Shown here: positions 31,434 to 41,836 of the stretch, one piece after another
Numbering within the stretch: position 1 is the stretch's first letter
How the letters are laid out: every line of letters begins with the position of its first letter
Origin: Lucinisca nassula
Lineage: Eukaryota > Mollusca > Bivalvia > Lucinida > Lucinidae
Length of the DNA stretch: 64,000 nt
NCBI GenBank assembly: GCA_963580285.1
Contig: OY757023.1
Coordinates: 88,685,108-88,749,107 of the forward strand
Reading direction: 5' to 3'
Position numbers and translations under genes: made by a program
Notes under the pieces: generated by a model
The model's database searches: none
What the model saw: only the letters and a program-made list of their open reading frames with translations
What the model was told of the DNA's origin: nothing

Positions 31434-31620
31434 AATATGTTCTATAAAAGGGTTATCCTTTGGAAGCAAGGAATACAACACAGAGCTGAAAAAATATGGT
31501 GTGCACATGTTTTCTGGGCCAGACTAGCTAGTTTCGGCCAATTAGGCCTCATCAGTGACCCTAAGATATTATCAAAATTTCACAATTGAATCAATGATCC
31601 CAAAGGACAAGAATATATAA
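31434..31620 (-). mobile_element. hammerhead-containing element, inserted in M1
   Basis: The insert carries a hammerhead ribozyme followed (minus strand) by CAGAAAACATGTGCACACC, a TTGTATTCCTTGCTTCC segment and GATAACCCTTTTATAGAAC. The part from the ribozyme onward is shared with 40,458-40,592. It is non-coding. It could be a Penelope-like pLTR piece, a retrozyme or a SINE-like element. Confidence 0.75.
31516..31561 (-). ncRNA. type I hammerhead ribozyme
   Basis: On the minus strand: stem I GGGTCA/TGGCCC, core CTGATGA, stem II GGCC-TAATT-GGCC, core GAAA, a 3-bp stem III closed by AGCT, and the cleavage triplet GTC. All 46 bases equal the copy at 40,464-40,509. All invariant core bases are present, so self-cleavage is expected. 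The short stem III is typical of ribozymes in Penelope-like and other animal retroelements. Confidence 0.93.
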
Positions 31621-31842
31621 TCTTCACTTATATATAGTAAAGCTCGGGTTTGCAGGGGTATACATTAATTTCCGTATTCATGCTCTGAGACACTTGAAGA
31701 GAATCGCCTCATCGAGGCGTTTCTGTCGACTCCCCGCAATTTATGTCTTGAGCCAAAAAGGCAAATATTCCAATTTTTCTTTTTAAAATTTCTTTTTCTT
31801 TGGCCAAAAAATGACATTGTATTTGTACAGGTGTGTTTCGAA

Positions 31843-32369
31843 ATACGGTAAAAATGGTAGACTAACTGCCACACCTGCCAGGTGTATCCATGAAACGCTT
31901 GCAACAAAAGGACTACAAAAGCTCGTCTTGTACTATAGACCAGCTACCGGTAACAACCCATTTTTTTTTTTTTTTTTGTTTCGCGGAGAAACCGACTAAC
32001 GCGAAATCGGCTATTTTCTCCGCAAAACCGCGAGAAAAAATAAAATTAGCTGAAATTTCTCCCGGTTTCTCGGCGAAAATTCGCGGAGATTCTCGGCGAA
32101 AATTTGACCGTTTGCTTTCATTAAAAATGAAATTACCCGCGTTTCGCGGAGAAAAAAAGAAACAACTGGGCTTACGTGATAGTAAATGTCAAATTTTCGG
32201 TTCATTATTATTTCTTCGTTTGTTTGGCGTTGTTTTTGTAATCGAAGGTAAATGATAGTCATTGTTAAATCATAATCAAATATTCTTTCATGTTACACAA
32301 TTTCAGTTTAGTAATTTATTTCTCCATTGTTTAATCCCTTTTTAAAAGTCTCATGACAACTTTTATTCA
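31843..32369. other. unassigned sequence with TCGCGGAGA repeats
   Basis: Multiple TTCTC(G/C)GCGAAAATT and TTTCGCGGAGAAA motifs in both orientations between 31,980 and 32,160 form short inverted repeats. No gene is recognised. Confidence 0.45.
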
Positions 32370-32633
32370 CATCACGTAAACACGCCTATTTATTTGTTAC
32401 CCGCTTAGCTAGTGATCCCACTTTTAACTGGGGTTTACATGGGTATACATTATTTAACTAATTTCAGCTCACATAGATTGTGGGTACTCGTTAGAAACCG
32501 CCTCGCCGAGTCGTTTAAAGAGTACCCAAAATCTTGAGCAGAAATATGAAAAAATGTCAGAATTTTCATCCGAAAACTTTCCGTTTTTAGTGGTTAATTT
32601 TCAATATATTTGAATAGGCAAGTTTTCAAAATC
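32370..32633 (+). mobile_element. M1 hairpin MITE, diverged
   Basis: Starts CATCACGTAAACACGCC and ends GAATAGGCAAGTTTTC. The centre GTGGGTACTCGTTAGAAACC has a partner shortened to TCGTTTAAAGAGTACCC, so the palindrome has begun to decay. Confidence 0.8.
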
Positions 32634-32689
32634 AGTCGTACATGTAGGTTATTAACACCATAATGATGTGTGGCATTTACCAAAAGCTC

Positions 32690-32972
32690 AGCTTGATGAA
32701 ATAGATGGGCTGCATGATGCTTCCACGCAGAGCTGAAACCGACCCGCATGCGAGTGCTGGTAAACCGCTTACAGGATCTAAGCCTGCCCAGGCAAAGTGG
32801 TAAGAGCCGGACCATCAATGCTTCTAAATCATGTTTGTTTCATTGGGTGGCAAGGCTTGAGATGTCATTTCATCTCAACGTCGAGTAAAAGTCCCACAAA
32901 ATTGGAAGCGACGTCTCCAAAATGACCTTTGCAGTGTTGACGGGGACGTAAAACCTCAAATCAAACAAACAA
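32690..32972 (+). mobile_element. F repeat, near full length
   Basis: From GATGAAATAGATGGGCTGC via CAGAGCTGAAACCGACCCGC and GGCAAGGCTTGAGATGTCA to the tail CGTAAAACCTCAAATCAAAC. Confidence 0.8.
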
Positions 32973-33299
32973 AACCAAAAAGCTCAGATTCGCCCCAATT
33001 ATTTATGATTACAAACTGTCAAATTGGTACAGCAAGCGGTGCTTTGAATGCAAAGTGAGTGACCAGTTAACGAGGCACACATGAATTCCACCGCAGGCTA
33101 GGTCTATGTCACGGACGAAAAAACAGATTCCTATATCGCGCCATGCTTCATGCAGGCGCGTGAAAAAGGACATGCTACTTTGCATTCGCACGCATTATTA
33201 GCGCTACCAAGTCTCCTTCTCCGACCCCTCACCCACCCCTAACTAATAAATACTCCCAATTGGAGCAAACAGGTGGTGCATCAACATGTTAATAAACCC
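32973..33299. other. unassigned sequence
   Basis: No gene or repeat is recognised. Confidence 0.35.
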
Positions 33300-33562
33300 C
33301 ATGTAATGAACGACCCACTATTCCCCATTTTACATGCACACGTATAGAGAGAACTGGAGTTTACAAGGTATACATTTTTCCTTAATCTGTTCCTAGACGT
33401 CCAATGTAGGATGTGGGTACTCGTTACCAACTACCTCAGTGAGACGATTCTAATGAGAACCCGCAAGTTACTTAAGGAGTAAAATAGGAAAATTATCACA
33501 TATTTTCATCAGGAAATAACCGTTTTAGGTATGAATGATTGCATACGGGTGTGTTATCGTGA
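33300..33562 (+). mobile_element. M2 hairpin MITE, diverged
   Basis: Has GTGGGTACTCGTTACCAAC against GATTCTAATGAGAACCCGC at the centre (several mismatches) and ends ACGGGTGTGTTATCGTGATG, the M2 right end. Confidence 0.75.
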
Positions 33563-33654
33563 TGTGTACTGAAAATATTTCGTATTAAAATGATATAAAC
33601 AGTAAACATACAAAGAAGAAAATAACGCCGTTCTTCTACCTATAGTGGAGATTG

Positions 33655-33764
33655 ATCATGAAATATTTTCTACAGTCATTCTCTCCCATCCGCTGATTCA
33701 AGAAGGGCAGTTGTCAGTTTCTGGCGAAAGAATGTGCACTGTACTGGTTAACCGCTTACGTATA
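33655..33764 (+). mobile_element. SINE-D fragment
   Basis: CATTCTCTCCCATCCGCTGA, AGAAGGGCAGTTGTCAGTTT and TGTGCACTGTACTGGTTAACC are the reverse complement of the SINE-D body at 38,560-38,660. The tRNA head is missing; it abuts the Naiad end. Confidence 0.7.
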
Positions 33765-36756
33765 AAAAGTAGAAGTAAAACAAAGATCAGGAATCGATAC
33801 AATTAACTTACTCCACCAATCAAAGACACCAAAGGGAAAGAAACACAAACATGAAGCGACCAGACCATAATGGAAACCTAAACAAAGGAAGGCCATAAGG
33901 ACAGTTACTTTCCCATTAAATGGCCAAATGGCCATCCAAAATAAAAGACACAAGTGATACACACAGTAAGTAACAAACAACAACACAAATAAACCTTCAC
34001 AGAAGAACCGCCTTGGTACGGTCAGTGGAAAGAATTCATCTGGGGGGCTTAAATCGATTTTACATGGCCATAATCCTCGCCCTTACCTCTGTCGCGGTAT
34101 ACACTAATTTTGTTTAGTCCGCATGGAGGCTTCCTAACTCATCAGTGTAACATCTCCGAGAACATACAAATAAAAAAACTACAGAGATGAAACACGGTTG
34201 AGGACTTGCCAGCATACAACAACAGAATTGCTGGAGCAAAAGAAAACCAACAGTTAGACTCCGAGGGGCTCGACCAAAGACGGAGCACAAGGCGCCAACC
34301 AACACAAAGACTACTACAATAAAATAAAATTCCATTTATGCTTTTACGTTGGAACCGTCATATAATCTTAAGCCCGACCCACCTGTGTGCAATCAAAGAG
34401 GGAAGCAAAGTTGCCAACCGCGACTGGGCCAACCACCATGCATGCAGTCTGTTTTATAACATTTATGTTGTACCCAATCTTTATATATCGACGAACGATT
34501 TTACGAAATTGGGTACTAAAGTCATTACAGGCACGTATTTTTCTAAATTTATACACCAAGTCACCACAGAACTCGGGTTACGACGGGCCATTCTGCAGAA
34601 GCGTTTTAAGTCCAACACCGAACCCTGAAACCAAACCAGAACGACGTCAATAAAACTTAGAAAAGGCTTTACGTAGTTTATGAAACCGACACCCCCGACC
34701 AAGAAGTTTAGCGGTTAATAATTTATTACGAGTGTTGAAGTCGGACACATGACAAGACACTCCAGCGAATCGAATTAACTGCGAAATATAAACCCCGCAC
34801 GATGTCGCACGAGGAACATCACCGTCCAAAAAAAAGGAAAATTTAAAATCTCGAAATCAAAATCATCACGTTTATCATAAACTTTGCAAGAAACAAATCC
34901 ATCTACAATAGATAAATATAAATCCAAAAAGGGGGCCTTGGTATCAGAGGAATTTGCCTTGTTTAACTGAAGTTCTAGGGGATAAATCCGACTGATCAAA
35001 CCATCAAAGTAAATATTGTCAATATTTAATAAATGATCTAAATATCTGGAAGTAGAACTAAATGTTTCAATTATTTCAGACTGGATACCAATTGAAAGCG
35101 ACAACATGAAGTCTCCCCTAAAACAACACAAGAGGCGTGCAACACGCACCCACCGGAACACCCACAGTCCGTCCAAATAACTTAGTACCGAATCTAATAC
35201 AAACATTGTCAAGTAGAAAGGTGAGAGCATCATACACTTTCTGACATGACCAAAGTGCATAATTCTTATGCTCTTTAGAAGTGAAAAATGCATTTCTGAC
35301 ATTACATGCAAGATAGAGAGAATCTTCTCTGTGAAAAGCCCATCCAACCAAACCACCAAGTCCTCCTTTTATAAGATTATGAAGAGGAAGTGTAGTGCAG
35401 AGAGTGGAAAAATCGTAAGTAGACAGACTTGAAGCACGAAAACGTCTGGATTTCAATTTATTTAAAACCTCATTCGAATTTTTAATAGACCAAAACAGAT
35501 TTCTTCCTGATCTTTATCACAATATTTAATCACATGCGTTTTAATAGCAGTAAGACAGGAAGTTAATAATTTAGAAAGTTCAGTGGTAGTGCAAGAGCTA
35601 GAATTTGCATTAAACTGTGCTTTGTAAGGTCTTTTATGAAACTTTGGTAACCAGTATAGCGTAGGAAGCTTATCTTGGCCTTCTGTAACACACACAGCAA
35701 ACTTGGTGGCTGAATGACAAATATGTTCATCTGCTATACCTTTCTCTTCAGCTAAAGGCTGAAGTTCACAGGCCTTAGTACCACCAAGCTCCTGCTTAAG
35801 TGCGTTAACATAGTGGAGCCGTCACACAACGACGACGTTGTTAGCGGCCTTGTATGCAGGGGCCAATACAAACTTATTATGAAATTCTTGAATACCTAGT
35901 TTAAGATTACGTAAAGACGTCTTAGGCTTAGGAGGTAATAAGTTAGTGTATTGAGAATAGAAAGAAATGCGTTTATTCACTAGTTTTAAAATGCTAAGTT
36001 TCCAGTCCTTAAGGGCTTTATGCTCAACATACTCTCGCTTACACCATCGATTACCGAATTCATTTAAGGCAGCAGCGATTTCATCTCTACATTAACTGAA
36101 ATCAATTTTAGAAGGAAACCGATATTTCGGTCCTTTAGAAATTATATTCCTTATCCTAGAATCAGGAATAATTTTCAAATTGCCAGTAATTACATGACCA
36201 TCAGCAGGATAGCAATGCACTGAGTTTTTACAATCACAAGAATCAGGAGTATTAGTATCAATATCAAGATCTGAAACAAGTTTATTGAAATTAAAATTGA
36301 TAGATCTAACAGGTTTGTTATATTTATAGCAAATTATAGGTGTTTCAGTATTTTGAAAATAAGCAGGAATGGAAGAAAGTACCGAGCTCTCAAGAAAAAT
36401 ACTGGGCAAATCTATAAAATCCATACCCTTATTAATGAAGGATATTTTGAAGAAATGGCGTTTATGATTAATTTCAGAATCAATGTAAGGACGGAGAGTA
36501 TGCTGAGTATAGCCTCTCGTTAAGAGAGCCGCATCATATAACTGATTAGAACTATCGTAGAATTTATTCGCCTCGGTGTCCAGAAGACGTAAAACAGAAG
36601 CGGGCAATGAACTTAGAAATGAAAGCAAAGTGTGGCGTCCATCATTTAATAATATAACTGACAGTCACTTCAGTCTGGTATTGTTTCGTTTAAAAGAACG
36701 TAATTTACGTTTATAGTTACCATTTTTCCTGGTGCCGTGAGATCTAGTCTGTCCAG
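33765..36756 (-). mobile_element. diverged, 5'-truncated Naiad Penelope-like element
   Basis: It is collinear with 47,314-50,32x of the full-length copy over about 3 kb, with scattered substitutions and small indels. The 3' end is the same AAGTAGAAGTAAAAC terminus. It stops in the C-terminal tail of the endonuclease (RSHGTRKNGN). There is no tandem partner. Confidence 0.92.
34344..36756 (-). pseudogene. Naiad linker and reverse transcriptase, broken
   Basis: Reading the minus strand, it has the end of the endonuclease, the linker with its CDC motif (near 36,230), the RT start (LPTLYWLPKFHKRPYKAQF) and later RT segments. The YxDD loop region reads SRYLDHLLNI, so the second Asp is His. Deletions (for example about 10 bp near 35,512) and a TAA at 36,092 break the frame. 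Two TGAs, at 36,665 and 35,822, sit at the same places as TGAs three and four of the intact copy, so those codons predate the split. It is non-functional. Confidence 0.88.
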
Positions 36757-36965
36757 GAAAAGTGTGGATAGGTAAATTGTCCTGCTCAAAATGACCTAAA
36801 TTAGTTTTGACTGTGCCGTAAAAATCCAAAATAAACAAACAAAACAAATCTTGTACCTATATAGTAAAGAGTCACGAGCGAATCCCGAATACTTACATGT
36901 ACAAGTGCTCCAATGTGAGCGCCGTTTGACCCTTTGGGTCCGCCAAAATAAAATGTGGAAACCTT

Positions 36966-37165
36966 CATTTGTTTGTTTGATTCGAGGACTAATGTCCCCT
37001 TCGACACTATTTAGGTCATTTTAGAGACATTGCCTCCAATTGTTTGGGACTCTAACCCGACACTTAGCTGAAGTGACATCTCAAGCCCTGCCTGCCAATG
37101 GACCCAACATAATTTATATGCATGGACGGTCCAACTCGCACCACTTTGCCTGGGCAGGCATAGAC
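36966..37165 (-). mobile_element. F repeat
   Basis: Minus-strand copy: TTTGTTTGATTCGAGG, GACATCTCAAGCCCTGCC and TGCCTGGGCAGGC in reverse F order. It lacks the 5' third. Confidence 0.78.
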
Positions 37166-37174
37166 CTCCTGATT

Positions 37175-37391
37175 GAAATCTGTGATATTTTTCTTATTTT
37201 TACTGCCAAAATACATGTAGGTTGTGGGTGCTCGTTAGAACTTCCTCTTTGAGGCAGTTCTAACGAGTGCCCACAAACTATGACTTGGAGCAGAAATAAG
37301 AAAAATAATATTTACCCCCGCACACCCCAGTTTTCTATATATATAGTGGGCTTTAGGGGGTTGTTCATTTCACGGATTTATTCACGTGATG
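37175..37391 (+). mobile_element. M2 MITE, left-truncated
   Basis: Centre TGTGGGTGCTCGTTAGAAC with partner GTTCTAACGAGTGCCCACA and loop TTCCTCTTTGAGGCA. The right end is TTCATTTCACGGATTTATTC and ACGTGATGAATAG. Confidence 0.82.
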
Positions 37392-37919
37392 AATAGACAA
37401 CATTTAGAGATGATTTTTTTCTCGTCGCGTCACTTTTTTATATTGGAGTTCTTTTCAGCTTTATTGTGTCAACACTTTTTTTTTGAGAACAGTGGAGGCC
37501 CTGATCATATGCCGCGTTCTGCTTTGTCTAGTCTGGGGTTTCACTACTAGCCAGAATCCAGTTTTCGGGAATTTTTCTCTAGAGAGCAAAGAGTGACAGT
37601 AAACTATTTTTTTTCATATTTGAGTTTTTAGAGTTTGACTGTACTTTTTAATCGTAAAACTAACCTTACACATACTATTTGCCTTATTTTTACTAAAAAC
37701 ATAGATTGTGGGTACACGTGAAAAGCACCTCACTAAGGCGGTTCTGTTCAGCATCTATAAATCTATATTTGGGTGATATAATGGAAAGAGGCCATGGTTG
37801 ACTCGAATGTAGGAAAAAGAATCAGGAAAAAAAGTATCAGGAAAAAAAATATCAGCAATAAAGTATCAGTTTCATTTAAAAAGGATATATAAACGGCTAT
37901 GTAATGTCATCCTAATAAA
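37392..37919. other. unassigned sequence with a decayed M1/M2 centre
   Basis: CATAGATTGTGGGTACACG near 37,700 and CACCTCACTAAGGCGGTTCT mark a decayed hairpin. AAAGTATCAG-type short repeats lie near 37,826-37,870. No gene is recognised. Confidence 0.5.
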
Positions 37920-38280
37920 TAACATCTCAAGCCCTGTCGCCAAATGAAATCAGATAGGGTGTATGAGCAAGGGGGTCCGACTCGCAACGCTTTTGTTTTG
38001 ATTGGAGGTTTAACGTCCCCGTCTACACTATATAGGTCATTTTGGAAACGTTGTTCCCAAGATTTGGGACTTTTACCAGACATTGAGATGAAGGACTTTT
38101 ACTCGACATTGAGATGAAATGACATCTCAATCCCTGCCACCCAATGAAACCATATAGGAAATATGAGCATGGAGGTCCGACTCGCACCACTATTGTTGTT
38201 TAATTGATGGTTTAATGTCCCCATCAACATAATATAGATCATTTTGGAGACGTTGTCTCCAATTTGTGGTACTTCAATAA
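37920..38280 (-). mobile_element. F repeat, two partial minus-strand copies
   Basis: GAGGTTTAACGTCCCCGTC near 38,005 and a second GATGGTTTAATGTCCCCATC near 38,203 are the reversed F tails. Each is followed by the AATTTGGGAC-like and GACATCTCAA segments. Confidence 0.7.
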
Positions 38281-38484
38281 TTTTTCACGCATATTGAATC
38301 GTTCGTGCCGCACTGAGGTGAGGTGCGCAAGATAACATGGAGTAAATCACTTGACCACCCGTTAGTTTTACCACATGTAAACTGAGCGAGGCGTATCCCC
38401 GCCCCGGGGCTCGAATGAATACAAGTAGATTCGGCAGCAGGGTGCTTCCATGCAGAGCCAACCCCACAGGATTTGTTTGTATTC

Positions 38485-38752
38485 GATTTTTACAGCCCAG
38501 GCAACACTATTTAGGTCATGTTTGAGCCGGTAAGTTAACCGTGGACTGGCTTATACGTAAGCGGGTGACATGCAGAGTGCACATTCTTTCACCAGAAACT
38601 GACAACTGCCCTTCTCGAATCAGCGGAAGGGAGAGAATGACCAGAGGAAAGATTTCATGATCAATTTCCACGAAAGAATGTTGCTGACCCCGGCTGTTAC
38701 CAAACCCGTTGCCTCCTGTTCACCAGTAAGGCGCACATCCGACATAACCGCA
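38485..38752 (-). mobile_element. SINE-D
   Basis: Shares AGTGCACATTCTTTCACCAG, CTGACAACTGCCCTTC, GAATCAGCGGAAGGGAGAG and GAATGTTGCTGACCCCGG with other copies. The tRNA head at the right is degraded. Confidence 0.78.
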
Positions 38753-38942
38753 CATGAGTACTGATAAACCGCTTAGAAAGTATTCCTGCCCAGGCACAGT
38801 GGTGCCCCTGCATACAAACCTTGTTTGTTTCGATCGGCCGCAGGGCTTGAGATGTCAACGGGTCAAACCCCCACAATATAGGAAGCAACGTCGTCAACAT
38901 TACATAAATAGTCTTGACGTTAAACCTCAAATCAAACAACTT
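38753..38942 (+). mobile_element. F repeat, internally deleted
   Basis: From GAGTACTGATAAACCGC through GGGCTTGAGATGTCAACGGG to GACGTTAAACCTCAAATCAA. Confidence 0.72.
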
Positions 38943-39067
38943 GAGCGAGGCCTGAACCCCAGAGGAAGGACTAACTAGCGGTACTCCTCGGCTTACAATA
39001 TTGATTCAGGAGTGTTGCATGTTATCTCATCTCAGTTCCTTAATCTTGGAGGCTATTGAGGCACTAT

Positions 39068-39214
39068 AAGAATCTTATATGGGTGTGAGGGGTGGATTGA
39101 AAAATCCGTCTCGAGGGACACTGTCCGGCATCACGAGGCTTGCCGAGTGATGCCGGACAGTGATCCCGAGGGACGGATTTTTCTATCCATCCCTGACACC
39201 CATATTGGATTCTT
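39068..39214. mobile_element. 147-bp foldback element
   Basis: The arms cover almost the whole element: AAGAATC..ATATGGGTGT at the left and ACACCCATATTGGATTCTT at the right. Inner matches include AAAAATCCGTC and CACTGTCCGGCATCAC around a GAGGCTTGCC loop. A few mismatches are scattered. It is non-coding. Confidence 0.88.
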
Positions 39215-39650
39215 TTTCTTGCATACCTTCAATTTCTATTGTGAATTTTTAATGCTGCTGTCACTTCGGTTACGGACGCCCGCCATTTTGTTATGACACA
39301 ACAGGAATGTTTAGTGACGTCACGCATGACGACGCCGCGCATGAGGTTGTAATCAACCAGTGCATTTATAAAACACGCGATTATATTCGATTTGGGGTCG
39401 GAACACCAGGGTCAGAACATAAATTTCTATCCCAGGGTCAAATCACGGATTTCCTTGTCTGGTGTGCAAGAAAATAACATCTCTCCTTCTGTCTGCCCCG
39501 CTGCCCCAAGAGAGTCATGAAACACCGTCCATTCCTTGATGATGCTCTCTTTGCATTCCATCTTCCATCATCGTCGTATTGTTCCTCGGTTTGATTGGTG
39601 ATTTGATTTTACAGTCCTTTCAAAATACTCTAATTACAAGCTGATCGTTA
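39215..39650. other. unassigned sequence
   Basis: TGACGTCACGCATGACGACG near 39,315 contains a full CRE palindrome (TGACGTCA) by sequence only. No gene is recognised. Confidence 0.4.
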
Positions 39651-39754
39651 ATAAGAGGTGGGCTAAAACCTGCGAAAGTGTTTCAGGTGCATACTGCGGT
39701 GAGAGGTTAATGATTAAGTGTCCGCGTTCTTACCCATTAAAACACAGATGCCCG
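39651..39754 (-). mobile_element. SINE-C, partial
   Basis: GGTGGGCTAAAACCTGCG, then GAGAGGTTAATGATTAAG and a degraded CACAGATGCCCG head. Confidence 0.62.
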
Positions 39755-39788
39755 TTATCTTCGAGATGTATACTGGATTTATGGCCCG

Positions 39789-40071
39789 TCATTATGAAAA
39801 CACGCCTATACAAATACAGTGTGAACTTAACCGCCGAAGTAAATGAAATTTTAAGATGAAAAATTATAATATTTTTTTTTCTTATTTCTGCTCAAAATAT
39901 AGATTGAGGGTGCTCGTTAGAACCGCCTCGTCGAGGCGGTTCTAACGACCCCCACAATATTCTTTTTAGATCAGAAATAAGAAAAATAAGGTTTGCTTCT
40001 GTAAACCCCAGTTTTACTGTATAAAAGTGGGGTTCAAGGGGGTCAAAATATATAGGCGTGTTTTCATGATG
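39789..40071 (+). mobile_element. M1 hairpin MITE, complete
   Basis: Ends TCATTATGAAAACACGCC and GGCGTGTTTTCATGATG are inverted repeats. The central palindrome (TGCTCGTTAGAACCGCCTCG, TCG, and complement) lies at about 39,909-39,947. It is one of the best copies for defining the family ends. Confidence 0.9.
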
Positions 40072-40270
40072 TCAGGGCAAATTCATTTTTTTCGAGCCGA
40101 CCGCGCTCAGCTTTCAGCGTTGCAGAACTTGAACCGAACGAGGTGGAACCAAAGCGGTGAGAGTCCTAATGAGTGTCAGCACTTTTTCCCAGTAGGACAA
40201 GGATGCCCGTTATCCTCGGGGTGTTTAGTGGATCCACGGCACTTTCAAGATAATTTCACTTATTTCGAGC

Positions 40271-40432
40271 GGACCGCTAATCAGAGTTGAGCTGAAACCG
40301 GAGTAAGACCACCTTCTGTTGCACATCTTGGCGTCTCATATGTGGCCCGTGGGGGGGGGGACCACAGCGGAGAGACCTATGACCCGATGATTAAGAGTCA
40401 GCGCTCTTACCCATTAGGACACGGGGGCCAGT
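40271..40432 (-). mobile_element. SINE-C
   Basis: TGAGCTGAAACCGGAGTAAG, a G run, AGAGACCTATGACC and ATTAAGAGTCAGCGCTCTTA lead to a GGACACGGGGGCC head. A further fragment lies near 40,140-40,212. Confidence 0.68.
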
Positions 40433-40457
40433 TACCTTCGGGGTGTACAGTAGACTT

Positions 40458-40592
40458 ATCTGAGGGTCACTGATGAGGCCTAATTGGCCGAAACTAGCTA
40501 GTCTGGCCCAGAAAACATGTACACTCCATATTTTTAGTTCTGTGGTGTATTCCTTGCTTCCAAAGGATAACCCTTTTATAGAACATATTTAA
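40458..40592 (+). mobile_element. hammerhead-containing element
   Basis: It begins within a few bases of the ribozyme's 5' stem. It continues with CAGAAAACATGTACACTCC, GTGTATTCCTTGCTTCC and GATAACCCTTTTATAGAAC. The same order is found on the minus strand at 31,434-31,561. No open frame is present. Confidence 0.8.
40464..40509 (+). ncRNA. type I hammerhead ribozyme
   Basis: Stem I is 40,464-40,469 with 40,504-40,509 (six pairs, one G-U). The core CTGATGA is 40,470-40,476. Stem II is GGCC/GGCC around TAATT (40,477-40,489). GAAA is 40,490-40,493. Stem III is three pairs with loop AGCT, and cleavage is expected after C40,503. Every invariant base is present. It defines the RNA strand as +. Confidence 0.94.
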
Positions 40593-40621
40593 CAAGATAC
40601 CCAGGTTGCATGTCTGTGCAC

Positions 40622-40950
40622 CGGCCCCGATAGCTCAGTTGGTAGAGTGTCCGCTCCGGGGAACGGGAGGTCTCGGATTCGATCCCGGGCCGCGACATAC
40701 CAAAGTCGTTAAAAATGGTACCAGCTGCTCCTCGCTTGGCACTCAGATTTACGGGGTAGAGCTAGGACTGGTCGATCCAGTGTTAGGATAATGTGACTGG
40801 GTGTGGTATCATGTAATGTGTCTGGGACATGATACTTCAGTGAGGCAGCACTATAAACGTGAGCATTGAGCTCCCTGTCGCAACCAGACACCGTCGTGAT
40901 ATGACTGAAAAATTGTTGAAAGCGACGTTAAACCCGAATTCACACACACG
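40622..40950 (+). mobile_element. SINE-E, tRNA-derived with conserved molluscan 3' domain
   Basis: The head GGCCCCGATAGCTCAGTTGG holds box A (40,631-40,642) and GGATTCGATCCCGGG holds box B (about 40,675-40,689). The body ends ACTGAAAAATTGTTGAAAG, CGACGTTAAACCC and a CACA tail. This 3' domain resembles the conserved central/3' domain of molluscan SINEs (Nin-DC type); the assignment is from memory of the family. Confidence 0.82.
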
Positions 40951-41550
40951 CTTGCTGCGCATTTCCCCCATATTAATGTACATGTATGAGCAAAATTGAA
41001 TTTTAAAGCCAAGAAACACAAGCGGGCCTCAGTGGCCTACTCTTAAACATTAGATCTCTCACTCGGGCCACGTGTGAGCTTAAGTGTAAGCATCAGTGAT
41101 GTTAAATTACACGCAGTGTAAGAAAAATGTAGAGTGAGATCAGCGCCCACACATACATGTACAAGCAGGATCCCCGTTGTTATATACACTGAGTTTGATT
41201 TTTCTAAAGTATTTACTTGAGAAAAAAATTAAGGTAATCCCAAGATGGTGAAACGTTGGAATATCAACAGTTTTCAATTTATGAGGCGTTTACAAAACAG
41301 TTAAAAAAGGAACACAGACAACATTCATCATGTTCATACTGCGTTATAAAGTGCATAAGATGCAAATCATTATGATTTCAACCGGAGCAAAATCATACTT
41401 TACGATCGCTAGAGTTGTCGCTTTTTGTACAAAGAACATGCATTTTGTCATATGCTTCAAACTTTTACCGGATGTGACACCACCAGTGCAATTGTTAAAG
41501 CTTGTGGAGAAAATCACAAAATCATAAAATGTGACGTATGTTACACAAAA
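40951..41550. other. left flank of the inverted duplication
   Basis: GCGGGCCTCAGTGGCC near 41,023 is a SINE-C head fragment. The rest is unassigned. The inverted repeat starts sharply at 41,551. Confidence 0.45.
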
Positions 41551-41836
41551 TAATATGAAATAGGCGCGACCTAACTGCAACCAACCGTTTTGATGCTTAC
41601 AAACCTCCCATTTTGTGCATTCAGTATTAGGTGGGTCTTTTTGAAATGAAAAGGTTTTCTAAATGGACATTTGCAGAAGTACCACAAAATTCCTATATTA
41701 AGACCTCCTTTTGGACTGTTCTAAAGTTTAACAGTCTCAAAGGTGGTCGACAGCAACAAAGTTAAACTTGAACTGTGCAGTAGATAGTTGACCGAAAAAA
41801 AAAAATAAGATCAGCAGTCGATGGTATACCATCGCA

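Larger units (their letters stand above)
31396..31842 (+). mobile_element. M1 MITE interrupted by a hammerhead-bearing insert
   Basis: It starts CATCACGAAATCATGCC and ends GTACAGGTGTGTTTCG. The centre (AATCGCCTCATCGAGGCGTTT) is partly degraded. M1 sequence stops near 31,433 and resumes near 31,621 (ACTTATATATAGTAAAG), so about 188 bp were inserted. Confidence 0.75.
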
